Shown here in pieces: positions 1 to 6,542 of a DNA stretch of 40,250 bases (within the stretch, counting starts at the first letter, position 1; the number at the start of each line of letters is the position of its first letter). Position numbers and translations under genes: made by a program. The notes beneath the pieces were generated by a model. It was not told where the DNA came from. It ran no database searches and saw only the letters and a list, made by a program, of their open reading frames with translations. The stretch is from contig NZ_JBAHUQ010000044.1 in assembly GCF_036689865.1 (NCBI RefSeq), forward strand, positions 1 to 40,250. Direction: 5' to 3'. This DNA is from Magnetococcus sp. PR-3. GTDB taxonomy: Bacteria; Pseudomonadota; Magnetococcia; Magnetococcales; Magnetococcaceae.

Positions 1-290
1 ATATCACAGGGTCGGGGACCAAATGGCCCGACCGTCCACCCAGGGAACTCACCCCCCTCACCAGCATGAAATAAGCATTGAGCAGGCACCACACATACTC
101 AGCATGCAGGCTTTAGCAGGCACCGGTATTTGCATACCACAAACAACCCAAACCACCGAGGCGCTCGACTTGCGTGACACTATTAACAAGGGGAAATGGT
201 CTAAAAGACAAAGACCCAAGGCACAGACTGGCCGGTGTCATACCATGCCCTACAGGAGAAAACACCACCGAGCAGAACAGAAAGCAGACC

Positions 291-325
291 AAAAAGGATC
301 CAGGGCTGGTGCGCACCAGCCCTGG
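291..325 (-). terminator. Intrinsic terminator downstream of the DUF302 gene
   Basis: Positions 300-325 are a perfect 26-bp palindrome (arms CCAGGGCTGGTGC and its complement). Read on the minus strand it is followed, four bases later, by a run of five T (291-295). It lies directly after the stop codon of the DUF302 gene, so it probably ends transcripts from the sox region. Positions 1-290 hold no gene I can support. Confidence 0.8.
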
Positions 326-334
326 CCTAAATGG

Positions 335-1078
335 TTATTCTTCACCTGAGGTGGCGATACCAAACAGGATATTAAAGAGATGGTCACCAATTTTGTTGGC
401 CGAGGCCTTGGTGTCTTGCGGCATATCAGGGAAGTAGACCATGGCAAAAGAAGGCTTATAGGTTACAGCCCAAATCTGCCCGGTCTGCTGATCTTCATAG
501 AGCACCACTTTACAGGGCAAAAAGGCGCCAAAGGCTGGCTGATCACGGATGATCTGCTCACCGACCGTTAGGTTACAGATATGGTAGATGTCATAAGCCG
601 GAAAGGGCTTACCACTACGTGCCGCAATGGCCTTACCCAAGGTCTGTTTGGCGACAATATTCAAATTGTGCTCTGCCAAACCGGACTCCAGGTCAAAGAC
701 CACATCATCCATGCTGTACTCCTTAGGCATAGGGATTTGCAAAACAGGACCCCGGTGGATCACCCCTGGCACCTCATCAAACTGGCGTAAAGCACGGGAG
801 GCCTCAACCGCAGGTGAACCATAGCCCATGGGAATTTGTACCTTGGACTTAGGCTGCTGCATGGGCATACCACCGGGCATGGGGGGCATACCAGGCATCT
901 GCATGTTTGGCATTTGCATGTTCGGCATCTGCATATTTGGCATTTGCATGTTCGGCATAGCCATGCCAGGCATCTGCATATTGGGGTGTACTTGGGGTGA
1001 TTCATCGGCCTGGGCAGTCCCTAAGGTCATCAGACCTGCTAAAACCACCAAACCTTGCATGAAACCGCGCATCAACAT
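335..1078 (-). CDS. Exported DUF302-domain protein with Met-rich repeat
   Basis: This 247-residue protein has three parts. Residues 1-24 are a Sec signal peptide ending near AQA-DE. Residues about 31-75 are a low-complexity segment built from the pentapeptide NMQMP and variants, rich in Met and Pro. The rest (about residues 90-247) looks like a DUF302 domain, with the typical MDDVVFDLESGLAEHNLNIV opening and a Cys-containing core. The start is supported by GGAG about 8 bases upstream. The gene lies downstream of soxA on the same strand, but a small terminator-like hairpin lies between them. DUF302 has no settled biochemical role. Met-rich exported segments often bind Cu(I) or Ag(I), so metal handling at the Sox cytochromes is a reasonable but unproven idea. 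The domain call is firm; the function is unknown. Confidence 0.85.
   Translation of the reverse strand: MLMRGFMQGLVVLAGLMTLGTAQADESPQVHPNMQMPGMAMPNMQMPNMQMPNMQMPNMQMPGMPPMPGGMPMQQPKSKVQIPMGYGSPAVEASRALRQFDEVPGVIHRGPVLQIPMPKEYSMDDVVFDLESGLAEHNLNIVAKQTLGKAIAARSGKPFPAYDIYHICNLTVGEQIIRDQPAFGAFLPCKVVLYEDQQTGQIWAVTYKPSFAMVYFPDMPQDTKASANKIGDHLFNILFGIATSGEE
894..983. repeat. 15-bp tandem repeat encoding the Met-rich segment
   Basis: Six consecutive 15-bp units start at 894, 909, 924, 939, 954 and 969. The second and fourth are identical, the others differ by a few bases, and the fifth is the most diverged. On the minus strand each unit encodes one pentapeptide of the NMQMP or GMAMP kind. The period is a multiple of three, so unit gain or loss changes protein length without a frameshift. 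Confidence 0.9.
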
Positions 1079-1173
1079 GGTAAAAACTCCATCATTGGTC
1101 CGCTAGCGCCACCCCCCATGGTGTGTGCGGATCGACCCTAACTTTAAAGAGTCTGTGGACCGTATTAATCCTT

Positions 1174-1201
1174 AAAAGCCGGTGAGGACCCCCCCACCGG
1201 C
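1174..1201 (-). terminator. Terminator-like hairpin downstream of soxA
   Basis: GCCGGTG (1178-1184) pairs with CACCGGC (1195-1201) around a 10-nt loop. On the minus strand the stem is followed by TTTT (1174-1177). The U-run is short, so this could be a partial terminator that lowers expression of the DUF302 gene relative to soxXYZA. Confidence 0.6.
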
Positions 1202-1220
1202 CTAAATCATTCCCCAACAA

Positions 1221-2105
1221 TCAGGGTCGGAAACCTGGAACGTTCATAGGCAACCCATTGGACTGGGAAGCCAAGTAGAGCTCCAAATTAACATAGTAGT
1301 CATCCCCGTAGCCCTTAGGCTGGGAGCGAACATTTTTGTTGCAGGTACGCAAACGACGCTGCATAGAGGCTGGCTTACCCCACTTCAAGCGGTAGGTAGG
1401 CCAGTGGTCAATAGAACCAGAACCAATGGTGGCACCCGCTGCGTTACGGCGCTCACGCTCAGGACCTTCGGGCAGCTCGGCCACCAGCTTTTCCATCTCG
1501 TTCATGCCGATATTGTTGGGGGCCGACATGTACTCAGCACGGATGTTGGTACCTGCGGCAACTTCATGGCAGTGAACACATGCCACATCAAAGTGACCAA
1601 TGCGCTGGTGGTAGGCTTTTTTACCCATCTCCACAAACTTGGCCACGGGGCCATCGGTTTTAACATTCAACGGCATACCGTTGGAGAGTGCTTTGATGTA
1701 GGTAACCAGTAGAACCTGCTCAGGCTTTTCCCATTTCAGCGGCTTTTGGCCCATCTGCTCGGTCAAGCAGGTGTTGATCTGGTGTTGTAGAAGCTTAGGC
1801 TTACCCATCTTCTCATCATACTTAGGATAGGTTGCCCCAACCCCTTTCAGAGCCTCACCATTTTCACCATGGCAGGTGGAACAGCTCTTATCACCACGCA
1901 TTTTGTTGAAGTAGACCATGCCATCTTCAATGGCACCTTCAGTGGGTGGAAAGTCAGCCATTTCGCGGAATTTATCCGAGTATTTGTACAGGCCTTGATC
2001 GATCTCAGGATCATAACCCTCAATATCCATCGCCCAAGCAGAACCTGCCAACAGCATGGCCCCAAGTAGACTACCAACGGCCCCCACACTCTTAAATGTA
2101 GTCAT
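1221..2105 (-). CDS. soxA: Sulfur oxidation protein SoxA, diheme cytochrome c
   Basis: SoxA is the catalytic subunit of the periplasmic SoxAX cytochrome, which oxidatively joins thiosulfate to the SoxY carrier cysteine. The protein is 294 residues with a signal peptide ending near GSAWA (about residue 25). Two heme-binding motifs are visible, CSTCH (C75, C78, H79) and CVHCH (C176, C179, H180). Cys113 and Cys255 (in RTCNKN) fit the family's axial Cys ligands, the latter being the persulfide active-site Cys. The ATG at 2105 is preferred because GAGGGGG lies six bases upstream; an in-frame GTG at 2120 overlaps the soxZ stop and would lack a ribosome site. It is the last sox gene of a soxX-soxY-soxZ-soxA string. 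With two heme motifs it is the diheme type rather than the shorter monoheme type. Confidence 0.97.
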   Translation of the reverse strand: MTTFKSVGAVGSLLGAMLLAGSAWAMDIEGYDPEIDQGLYKYSDKFREMADFPPTEGAIEDGMVYFNKMRGDKSCSTCHGENGEALKGVGATYPKYDEKMGKPKLLQHQINTCLTEQMGQKPLKWEKPEQVLLVTYIKALSNGMPLNVKTDGPVAKFVEMGKKAYHQRIGHFDVACVHCHEVAAGTNIRAEYMSAPNNIGMNEMEKLVAELPEGPERERRNAAGATIGSGSIDHWPTYRLKWGKPASMQRRLRTCNKNVRSQPKGYGDDYYVNLELYLASQSNGLPMNVPGFRP

Positions 2106-2116
2106 CACTATCCCCC

Positions 2117-2449
2117 TCACTTCACTTTAACTTTGACGCTCTTGGTGTAAACACCGCCCTTGTTATCTTTCCAGGTCATGGTGAGATCACCAGGCGCATC
2201 TACCTTTAGATAAAAGGAGACAAAGGGATCACGAGAGATAGCCGCACCCCACACTGCACTAAAGACCTGCTGACCATTAAAGGTAGCGGTCACATCTTCC
2301 ACATAATGGGCGGGGATTTTCTGCCCAGTTTTTTTGTTCTTACGGTTGCCGGTCTCCATAGGATGGCGCACCATCGCTTTAACCAATACCACATCCCCGG
2401 TTTTGATCTTACGGGGCACCTTGATTTTTGCTTTACCAATTCCAGCCAT
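2117..2449 (-). CDS. soxZ: Sulfur carrier partner protein SoxZ
   Basis: SoxZ is the small Ig-fold partner of SoxY; together they form the SoxYZ carrier that holds the sulfur substrate during thiosulfate oxidation in the periplasm. The 110-residue product shows the SoxZ pattern: a KIKVPRKIKTGDVVLVKAM start, the RHPMETG segment, and a DLTMTWKDNKGG strand near the end. There is no signal peptide, as usual, because SoxZ is carried out by the Tat signal of SoxY. The ATG at 2449 has AGAGG upstream; a GTG at 2473 would add eight residues not expected in the family. The stop codon is 11 bases from the soxA start, so the two are very probably cotranscribed. Confidence 0.96.
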   Translation of the reverse strand: MAGIGKAKIKVPRKIKTGDVVLVKAMVRHPMETGNRKNKKTGQKIPAHYVEDVTATFNGQQVFSAVWGAAISRDPFVSFYLKVDAPGDLTMTWKDNKGGVYTKSVKVKVK

Positions 2450-2493
2450 GTTTTTTACCTCTTTACCTATCACTTAAACATCAAGGGTGGAGA

Positions 2494-2985
2494 TCAGCCG
2501 CCGCAACCACCAATGGTGACCTTAACCTCTTTAGAGGCACCGATCATCTTACCACCATTGGTTTTAGCGATGGCACGCACCTGAGAGGTCTTACCGATCT
2601 TCAAGCGAGCAGAGACAAACGCTTTGCCGTTGGCTGGGGTCAGGTTATACAGGCCCGCAAAAGGGGTGGGGTTTTTATCCACAAACACAGCAATGGTCTG
2701 GATATAGTTATCTGCATCCATCGGGTGCTCAATGGTAATTTTAACCGGCACCATCGCACCATTTTCAGCAATGATTGGTGCATCGATCTTAATGGATGCA
2801 CTCTCTTCATAGGCTGAGCTACCCATATGCTCTTTAATATTGGCCATCACTTTGCCATGACCATCCGCCATAGCTGCTTGGCTGGTCAGTGCTGAACCAC
2901 CCAACACAGCAGCGGCCACACCTGCACGACCTGCACCGGTAAATAGCGCTCGGCGGGTCAGTGTGGAATCATTAAACTTAGACAT
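2494..2985 (-). CDS. soxY: Thiosulfate carrier protein SoxY
   Basis: SoxY carries the sulfur substrate covalently on the Cys of its C-terminal swinging arm. The arm is present here as GGCGG at the last five residues (159-163, Cys161). The N-terminus has a Tat-type signal with a twin arginine at residues 11-12 (TRRALFTGAG), then a hydrophobic stretch, with likely cleavage near AMA-DG. This matches the known folded export of SoxYZ. The ATG at 2985 has GGAG eight bases upstream; the longer reading from 3003 adds MVGDAD without its own ribosome site. It lies between soxX and soxZ on the same strand with short gaps. Length (163 residues) and motif placement are normal for the family. Confidence 0.97.
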   Translation of the reverse strand: MSKFNDSTLTRRALFTGAGRAGVAAAVLGGSALTSQAAMADGHGKVMANIKEHMGSSAYEESASIKIDAPIIAENGAMVPVKITIEHPMDADNYIQTIAVFVDKNPTPFAGLYNLTPANGKAFVSARLKIGKTSQVRAIAKTNGGKMIGASKEVKVTIGGCGG

Positions 2986-3046
2986 ATCTGCATCTCCTAC
3001 CACGAATCTTTGCCCGTGGTTTTATTGTTTTTTTCGGGTCTCTGGC

Positions 3047-3481
3047 TTACTTACGCAAGGTCAGGAGATAGGCAATAATATCTTCGACCTCTTGAGCTTC
3101 CAGTACCCGCTTGCCACGCCAATCCTTACGGATATTGGTCTTGCCAGCGTTGTCATAAAAAGTGAACATGACCGTGTCGGGGTTATCAATCTTAGGATTG
3201 ACAATCTTCTGGCGAATCCAAGCAACCGTGCGGTCATTGTTACGGATGGCCTCAAACAAATTAGGACCCGCATTACCAGCAAAGGTCGACTCTGGTAACC
3301 AGTGGCAGGCAATACAGTTACCTTTGGAACGGGTCATGGCCAACTTTTTACCCATGACCGGGTCACCAGCCTTATCGGTCATTGGCTTGACCATACCCTC
3401 TTCGGCTTGTGCCGTACCGAAGCTACCCAAGGTAAGCAATAGTGCTGCAACCACGGGTAAGAGATGTTGAAATGGTTTCAT
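3047..3481 (-). CDS. soxX: Sulfur oxidation protein SoxX, monoheme cytochrome c
   Basis: SoxX is the electron-accepting cytochrome subunit of SoxAX. The 144-residue protein has a signal peptide (residues 1-26, cleavage after TAQA) and one heme c motif, CIACH (C56, C59, H60). Met105 in the PDTVMFTFY segment is the likely second heme ligand, which gives a relatively high redox potential in this family. A GGGGG ribosome site lies about 8-9 bases upstream of the ATG. It is the first sox gene of the string soxX-Y-Z-A. Upstream of it is a thioredoxin-like gene on the same strand, separated by 84 bases containing a hairpin. Confidence 0.95.
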   Translation of the reverse strand: MKPFQHLLPVVAALLLTLGSFGTAQAEEGMVKPMTDKAGDPVMGKKLAMTRSKGNCIACHWLPESTFAGNAGPNLFEAIRNNDRTVAWIRQKIVNPKIDNPDTVMFTFYDNAGKTNIRKDWRGKRVLEAQEVEDIIAYLLTLRK

Positions 3482-3492
3482 GTAACAACCCC

Positions 3493-3558
3493 CTTAAGAA
3501 AAGAAAGCGTGGGTGCCATTATGGGTCGATCCATCCCCCCCCTTGGCAACCACTTAAG
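3493..3558 (-). promoter_or_regulatory. Hairpin between the thioredoxin-like gene and soxX
   Basis: GTGGGTGCC (3509-3517) pairs with GGCAACCAC (3545-3553) at 8 of 9 positions, and CTTAAG occurs on both outer sides. On the minus strand it is followed by a pyrimidine-rich CTTTCTTTTC. It could be a weak terminator for the gene ending at 3566. However, it sits so close to soxX that no separate soxX promoter fits after it, so attenuation or mRNA stabilisation is as likely. Confidence 0.4.
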
Positions 3559-3565
3559 AATAAGC

Positions 3566-4012
3566 TTATCCGCCAGCCTTAGCTTCTAGACCAGCCTCTT
3601 GTAAAAACAGATGAATAACTGATTGATAATCTTTGGGTTCAATATAGCCAGGGATACGCCCAATGGTTTCTCCCCCATAGATCAACACGGTGGTTGGGGT
3701 AATACGTACCCGATGTTCTTTGGCAATCTGTTTTCCACTTTGTTGTTTAAAGGCAGGCAGCGGCTCTTTGCTACGAATATCCACCGTTTCCTGGGTGAAT
3801 GTTGCGTCTAAATAACGCACGAACGCAGGATTTTCCGCAAGATCTTTTTCCAGCTTGTCACACCAAGGGCAAGCCGGTTGAACAAACAGTATCAGCTGTA
3901 CAGCCTTGGCTTCTGCCTGACTGTGACCTGGCAAACCCAAGATCAGCAACAGCATAAGAGAGGCGCATTGAACAGAAAAACGGCGTAGATTGAATAAATT
4001 TGAAGCGTGCAT
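3566..4012 (-). CDS. Periplasmic thioredoxin-fold protein near sox genes
   Basis: This 148-residue protein has a signal peptide (hydrophobic core about residues 14-30, cleavage near SQA-EA) and a thioredoxin-like domain. The active-site motif is PACPWCDKLEKDL, so the redox pair is CPWC, and the cis-proline region is visible as RITPTTVLIY. It resembles the small SoxS/SoxW-type thioredoxins that keep SoxYZ reduced or reactivate it. I cannot say which of these two is the right name. It is the first gene on the minus strand before soxX, 84 bases away. A second periplasmic thioredoxin is encoded divergently 170 bases away. Domain call is secure; the exact Sox partner is inferred from position. Confidence 0.85.
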   Translation of the reverse strand: MHASNLFNLRRFSVQCASLMLLLILGLPGHSQAEAKAVQLILFVQPACPWCDKLEKDLAENPAFVRYLDATFTQETVDIRSKEPLPAFKQQSGKQIAKEHRVRITPTTVLIYGGETIGRIPGYIEPKDYQSVIHLFLQEAGLEAKAGG

Positions 4013-4182
4013 GATAACCCGCAGAGTGAAATAATGCGTGAGAGGGAACCGCTTTCTGATAAAGCGTTTTGATCAATCTTTAAAAAAATTAATAAAGAGA
4101 TCTCGCTTCATTGTAAAGGTGAAAACAGGGAAAATACACACACTTTTTTGTGGATATGTAGGCTGCAAAACACAGGGAGAAC

Positions 4183-4710
4183 ATGATGAGATACTTATTT
4201 ACTACCACTTTGCTCTTAGGTTTATTGTGGCTTACCCCAACACCGGCACAAGCTTTGGTCAATGAGCCCTTTTTTCAGGATTCTTTCCTGGATATGGGGG
4301 AAGATGCCGCCACGGCAGCCGATGAAGGTAAGATCTTTATGGTCTTCTATGAACAGGAGGCATGCCCTTACTGTGACCAACTACACAAGCAGACCCTACC
4401 TGATCCAGGTGTAAAGTCCTATATGAAGGCACACTTCTACCCGGTGTTGCTGGATATTTATGGCGCACGTGAGGTCACAGATTTCCAAGGTAAGGCTACC
4501 AAAGAGAAGGCGTTTGCCCGTAGTGAGCGGGTACACTTCACCCCGACCGTCATCTATTACGATGGTAAAGGTCAGGAGCTATTCCGCCTTTCAGGATACT
4601 GGAAACCCATGCACTTCAAAGCCTCAATGCGCTATGTCAAAGAGGGGCATTATAAAAATAAAAACTTCCAGGATCTCATCCGCCAAATTGTTCAAGAGCA
4701 GATGCCATAA
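4183..4710 (+). CDS. SoxW-like periplasmic thioredoxin
   Basis: The 175-residue product has a signal peptide (residues 1-24, ending TPAQA) and a thioredoxin fold with the active site EACPYCDQLHKQT. Downstream is the long insertion and the RVHFTPTVIYYDGKGQELFRLSGY block seen in SoxW-type thioredoxins, in which FTPT carries the cis-proline. These proteins act as thiol-disulfide oxidoreductases on Sox proteins in the periplasm. Two ATGs are adjacent (4183 and 4186); AGGGAG upstream fits either. The gene is divergent from the sox cluster, sharing a 170-bp intergenic region that holds an inverted repeat TCTTTA/TAAAGA (4077-4098). The CPYC motif differs from the CPWC of the neighbouring thioredoxin, so the two may have different redox partners. 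Confidence 0.85.
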   Translation: MMRYLFTTTLLLGLLWLTPTPAQALVNEPFFQDSFLDMGEDAATAADEGKIFMVFYEQEACPYCDQLHKQTLPDPGVKSYMKAHFYPVLLDIYGAREVTDFQGKATKEKAFARSERVHFTPTVIYYDGKGQELFRLSGYWKPMHFKASMRYVKEGHYKNKNFQDLIRQIVQEQMP

Positions 4711-4724
4711 CCCGTTAGGTACAT

Positions 4725-4780
4725 AAAAAAGTGAGCGGTCAACCCTAAGAGAATACCCCCCCTTATTGTTGACCGCTCAC
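4725..4780 (-). terminator. Terminator between convergent genes
   Basis: A perfect 12-bp inverted repeat, GTGAGCGGTCAA (4731-4742) with its complement (4769-4780), encloses 26 bases. On the minus strand it is followed by a run of six T (4725-4730), so it best serves the ABC ATPase gene. On the plus strand there is no U-run, though the stem may still help end the thioredoxin transcript. The loop is unusually long. Confidence 0.65.
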
Positions 4781-4843
4781 CGTATGATCCAAACCACCAC
4801 GCGATCTTTATGGTTATCAGCTCAAGCCACAATAGACCAACCC

Positions 4844-5500
4844 TCACGCTTTGGTCTCATCCCATACCTGTAAGCCAGTGGCATCCAACCGATAGATCTG
4901 TGTGGCAAACGCTTTGGCTCGGCTAAGGCGACTGGTAAAAACCACCAACCCCCCTGCCCGGTTTTGGAGTATCTCAGCCAGTTCAGCCTCACCCACTTCT
5001 GACAAAGCTGCACCCGGTTCATCGGCCAGCAATAGGGGAGGCTGCGGCCACAAGACGGAGAGTAAAGCTACCCGTGCACGTTGAGCTGAGGAGAGCTGGT
5101 TGAGCGGCAACGGCCACCAGTGTGCTTCTACACCACACATGTGCAGCCAAGGGTCCAACCGAGTATCGGTCACATCCGTCAAAGCTGGCTGACAACCAAA
5201 ACCGACCTCCTCCCCCACATAAGCGGTGAGAAAGTGGCGTTCGGGCTGGTGAAACAGCACAGCCAAATGTTGAGCCCGCTGTGGCCCACGCCACTGAGCT
5301 AAATCGGTACCATTTAGCCTGATCTCTCCACCTTCAGACGGTACAATCAAACCCGCCATCAGACGAAGCAGCTGGCTTTTCCCCACGCCTTCTTCACCAT
5401 AAATGGCAATACGGGAAGAGGCATCCACCGTTAGGTTGACAGGTGGTTGCTGAGGTCGGATCACTACATTCTCTAGTATCAATTGGGTAGGGGTGGTCAT
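4844..5500 (-). CDS. Orphan ABC transporter ATPase, CbiO/EcfA-like, degenerate
   Basis: This 218-residue ABC ATPase has Walker A GEEGVGKS (35-42), a Q-loop HQPERHFLTAYVGEEVGFG (about 84-102), a signature LSSAQ (136-140) and Walker B PLLLADE (155-161). The Q-loop style (QPE...EVGFG) matches ATPases of energy-coupling-factor and cobalt/biotin transporters. Two features are odd. The signature lacks the usual GG of LSGGQ, and the switch His after Walker B is replaced by Ser190 in VVFTSR. No permease or substrate-binding gene is adjacent. It could pair with a partner encoded elsewhere, work as an asymmetric half with another ATPase, or have lost transport function. The ABC call is certain; the substrate is unknown. 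Confidence 0.85.
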   Translation of the reverse strand: MTTPTQLILENVVIRPQQPPVNLTVDASSRIAIYGEEGVGKSQLLRLMAGLIVPSEGGEIRLNGTDLAQWRGPQRAQHLAVLFHQPERHFLTAYVGEEVGFGCQPALTDVTDTRLDPWLHMCGVEAHWWPLPLNQLSSAQRARVALLSVLWPQPPLLLADEPGAALSEVGEAELAEILQNRAGGLVVFTSRLSRAKAFATQIYRLDATGLQVWDETKA

Positions 5501-5830
5501 GGGCTCTCTTCAGCATAGGTTGGTACAACGCGCTCTTACTATGGCGCAGCCATTCCCGAGATATCAATAAAATGCCGAGCTTCCCTCTACTTTTTTATAG
5601 GGCACATGCCCCTTAACCATCCCATAGATCGAATAGAAACACCTTGGCCATTAAATTAGTGCTAATGATTTATAACCTATTGTAAGTTTGACTTCAGACT
5701 TAGAATTTCCATCTTCACGTATGGATTTTTGGCCACTCACGATGCCTTTTTTCCCATCACATAGATACCTGTTCAGCTCAACTCGACCGACGAACGGCTA
5801 TCAACCAGCCATCACTTCATTCACTATTCT

Positions 5831-5916
5831 TTATTCAATCCCATAATACCACTGAACCAAAAGCCTCTTTCAATAGATTCTATGCGCCCATTTACATCAG
5901 CCCTTATGGATTTTAA
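5831..5916. repeat. Imperfect direct repeat, copy A
   Basis: The last 30 bases (5887-5916) are identical to 6002-6031. The upstream part (from TTATTCA at 5831, through CCATAA and CAAAAGCC) also matches copy B, with gaps. Copy A has about 13 extra bases between the two matched parts. Confidence 0.8.
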
Positions 5917-5958
5917 TTGACTCAGGATATCTATCCACCTTCGCTTCAATCACCATTT

Positions 5959-6031
5959 TTATTCACCCCCATAACCCCATCCAAACAAAAGCCCCCATGT
6001 TCCCATTTACATCAGCCCTTATGGATTTTAA
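5959..6031. repeat. Imperfect direct repeat, copy B
   Basis: This is the partner of copy A, shorter by an internal gap, with a 30-bp identical core at 6002-6031. The core start positions are 115 bp apart. No third clear copy was found nearby. Confidence 0.8.
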
Positions 6032-6277
6032 CCTACAGAAAGGGTGCCTCAACCTTACCCCTCCAAACTTCACTTAAAACATGGAGATCAAACCAGCCCT
6101 TCCCCCTTAAACCCAGCATCAAAGACTTCTCCAATAAGCCCCTTTATGACGACCCGTGATCAACCACTTCAGAAACTGGTTTTCATATCCCCCCCCTATG
6201 CTAGGGGCACCCATAGTTACGCATCGGTACGATATAACGCTGGCATACACGGAACAAAATCTGAGCAGGAATCACCC

Positions 6278-6308
6278 GATCTAAAGAGGCATAAACCCTC
6301 TTTAGATC
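6278..6308. repeat. Perfect 12-bp inverted repeat
   Basis: GATCTAAAGAGG (6278-6289) and its exact complement (6297-6308) enclose a 7-base loop. No T-run follows on either strand, so it is not a standard terminator. It could be a protein-binding site or a stable RNA hairpin. Confidence 0.7.
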
Positions 6309-6542
6309 AACACCAAAAACCAACCATTACATGGTCATCCATACCCCCTGACCTACCTATCCTCACCCTATCTGTTCATACGCACCAACCACTTATTTGG
6401 ATGAGTAAGCTAAATCACACCCCAACTTATATTAGTACTTATAGATTGTAAGTTACTGTATTTACGTCGTGGTGACCCTACTTATTCGCCATTACGGTAA
6501 AAATGGCTTTTACTTACATGAGCTCTAATCTACGATAGAGAT

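Larger units (their letters stand above)
5501..6542. other. Gene-free 1-kb intergenic region
   Basis: No convincing gene is present. The longest frames (5917-6159 and 6044-6451) are rich in Pro, Ser, Thr and His, lack ribosome sites and cross the repeats. The stretch holds an imperfect duplication (5831-5916 and 5959-6031) and a perfect 12-bp hairpin (6278-6308). It may be decayed sequence between the ABC ATPase and the MarR-methyltransferase gene, both of which point away from it. Confidence 0.7.

Noticed and set aside
894-983. Regular 15-bp repeats as a possible CRISPR array
   Set aside because: Units are directly adjacent without spacers, and they encode a Met-rich peptide in a real gene.
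6044-6451. 135-codon open frame in the gene-free kilobase
   Set aside because: No ribosome site, composition rich in Pro, Ser, His and Thr, and it begins inside the repeated region. It looks like chance.
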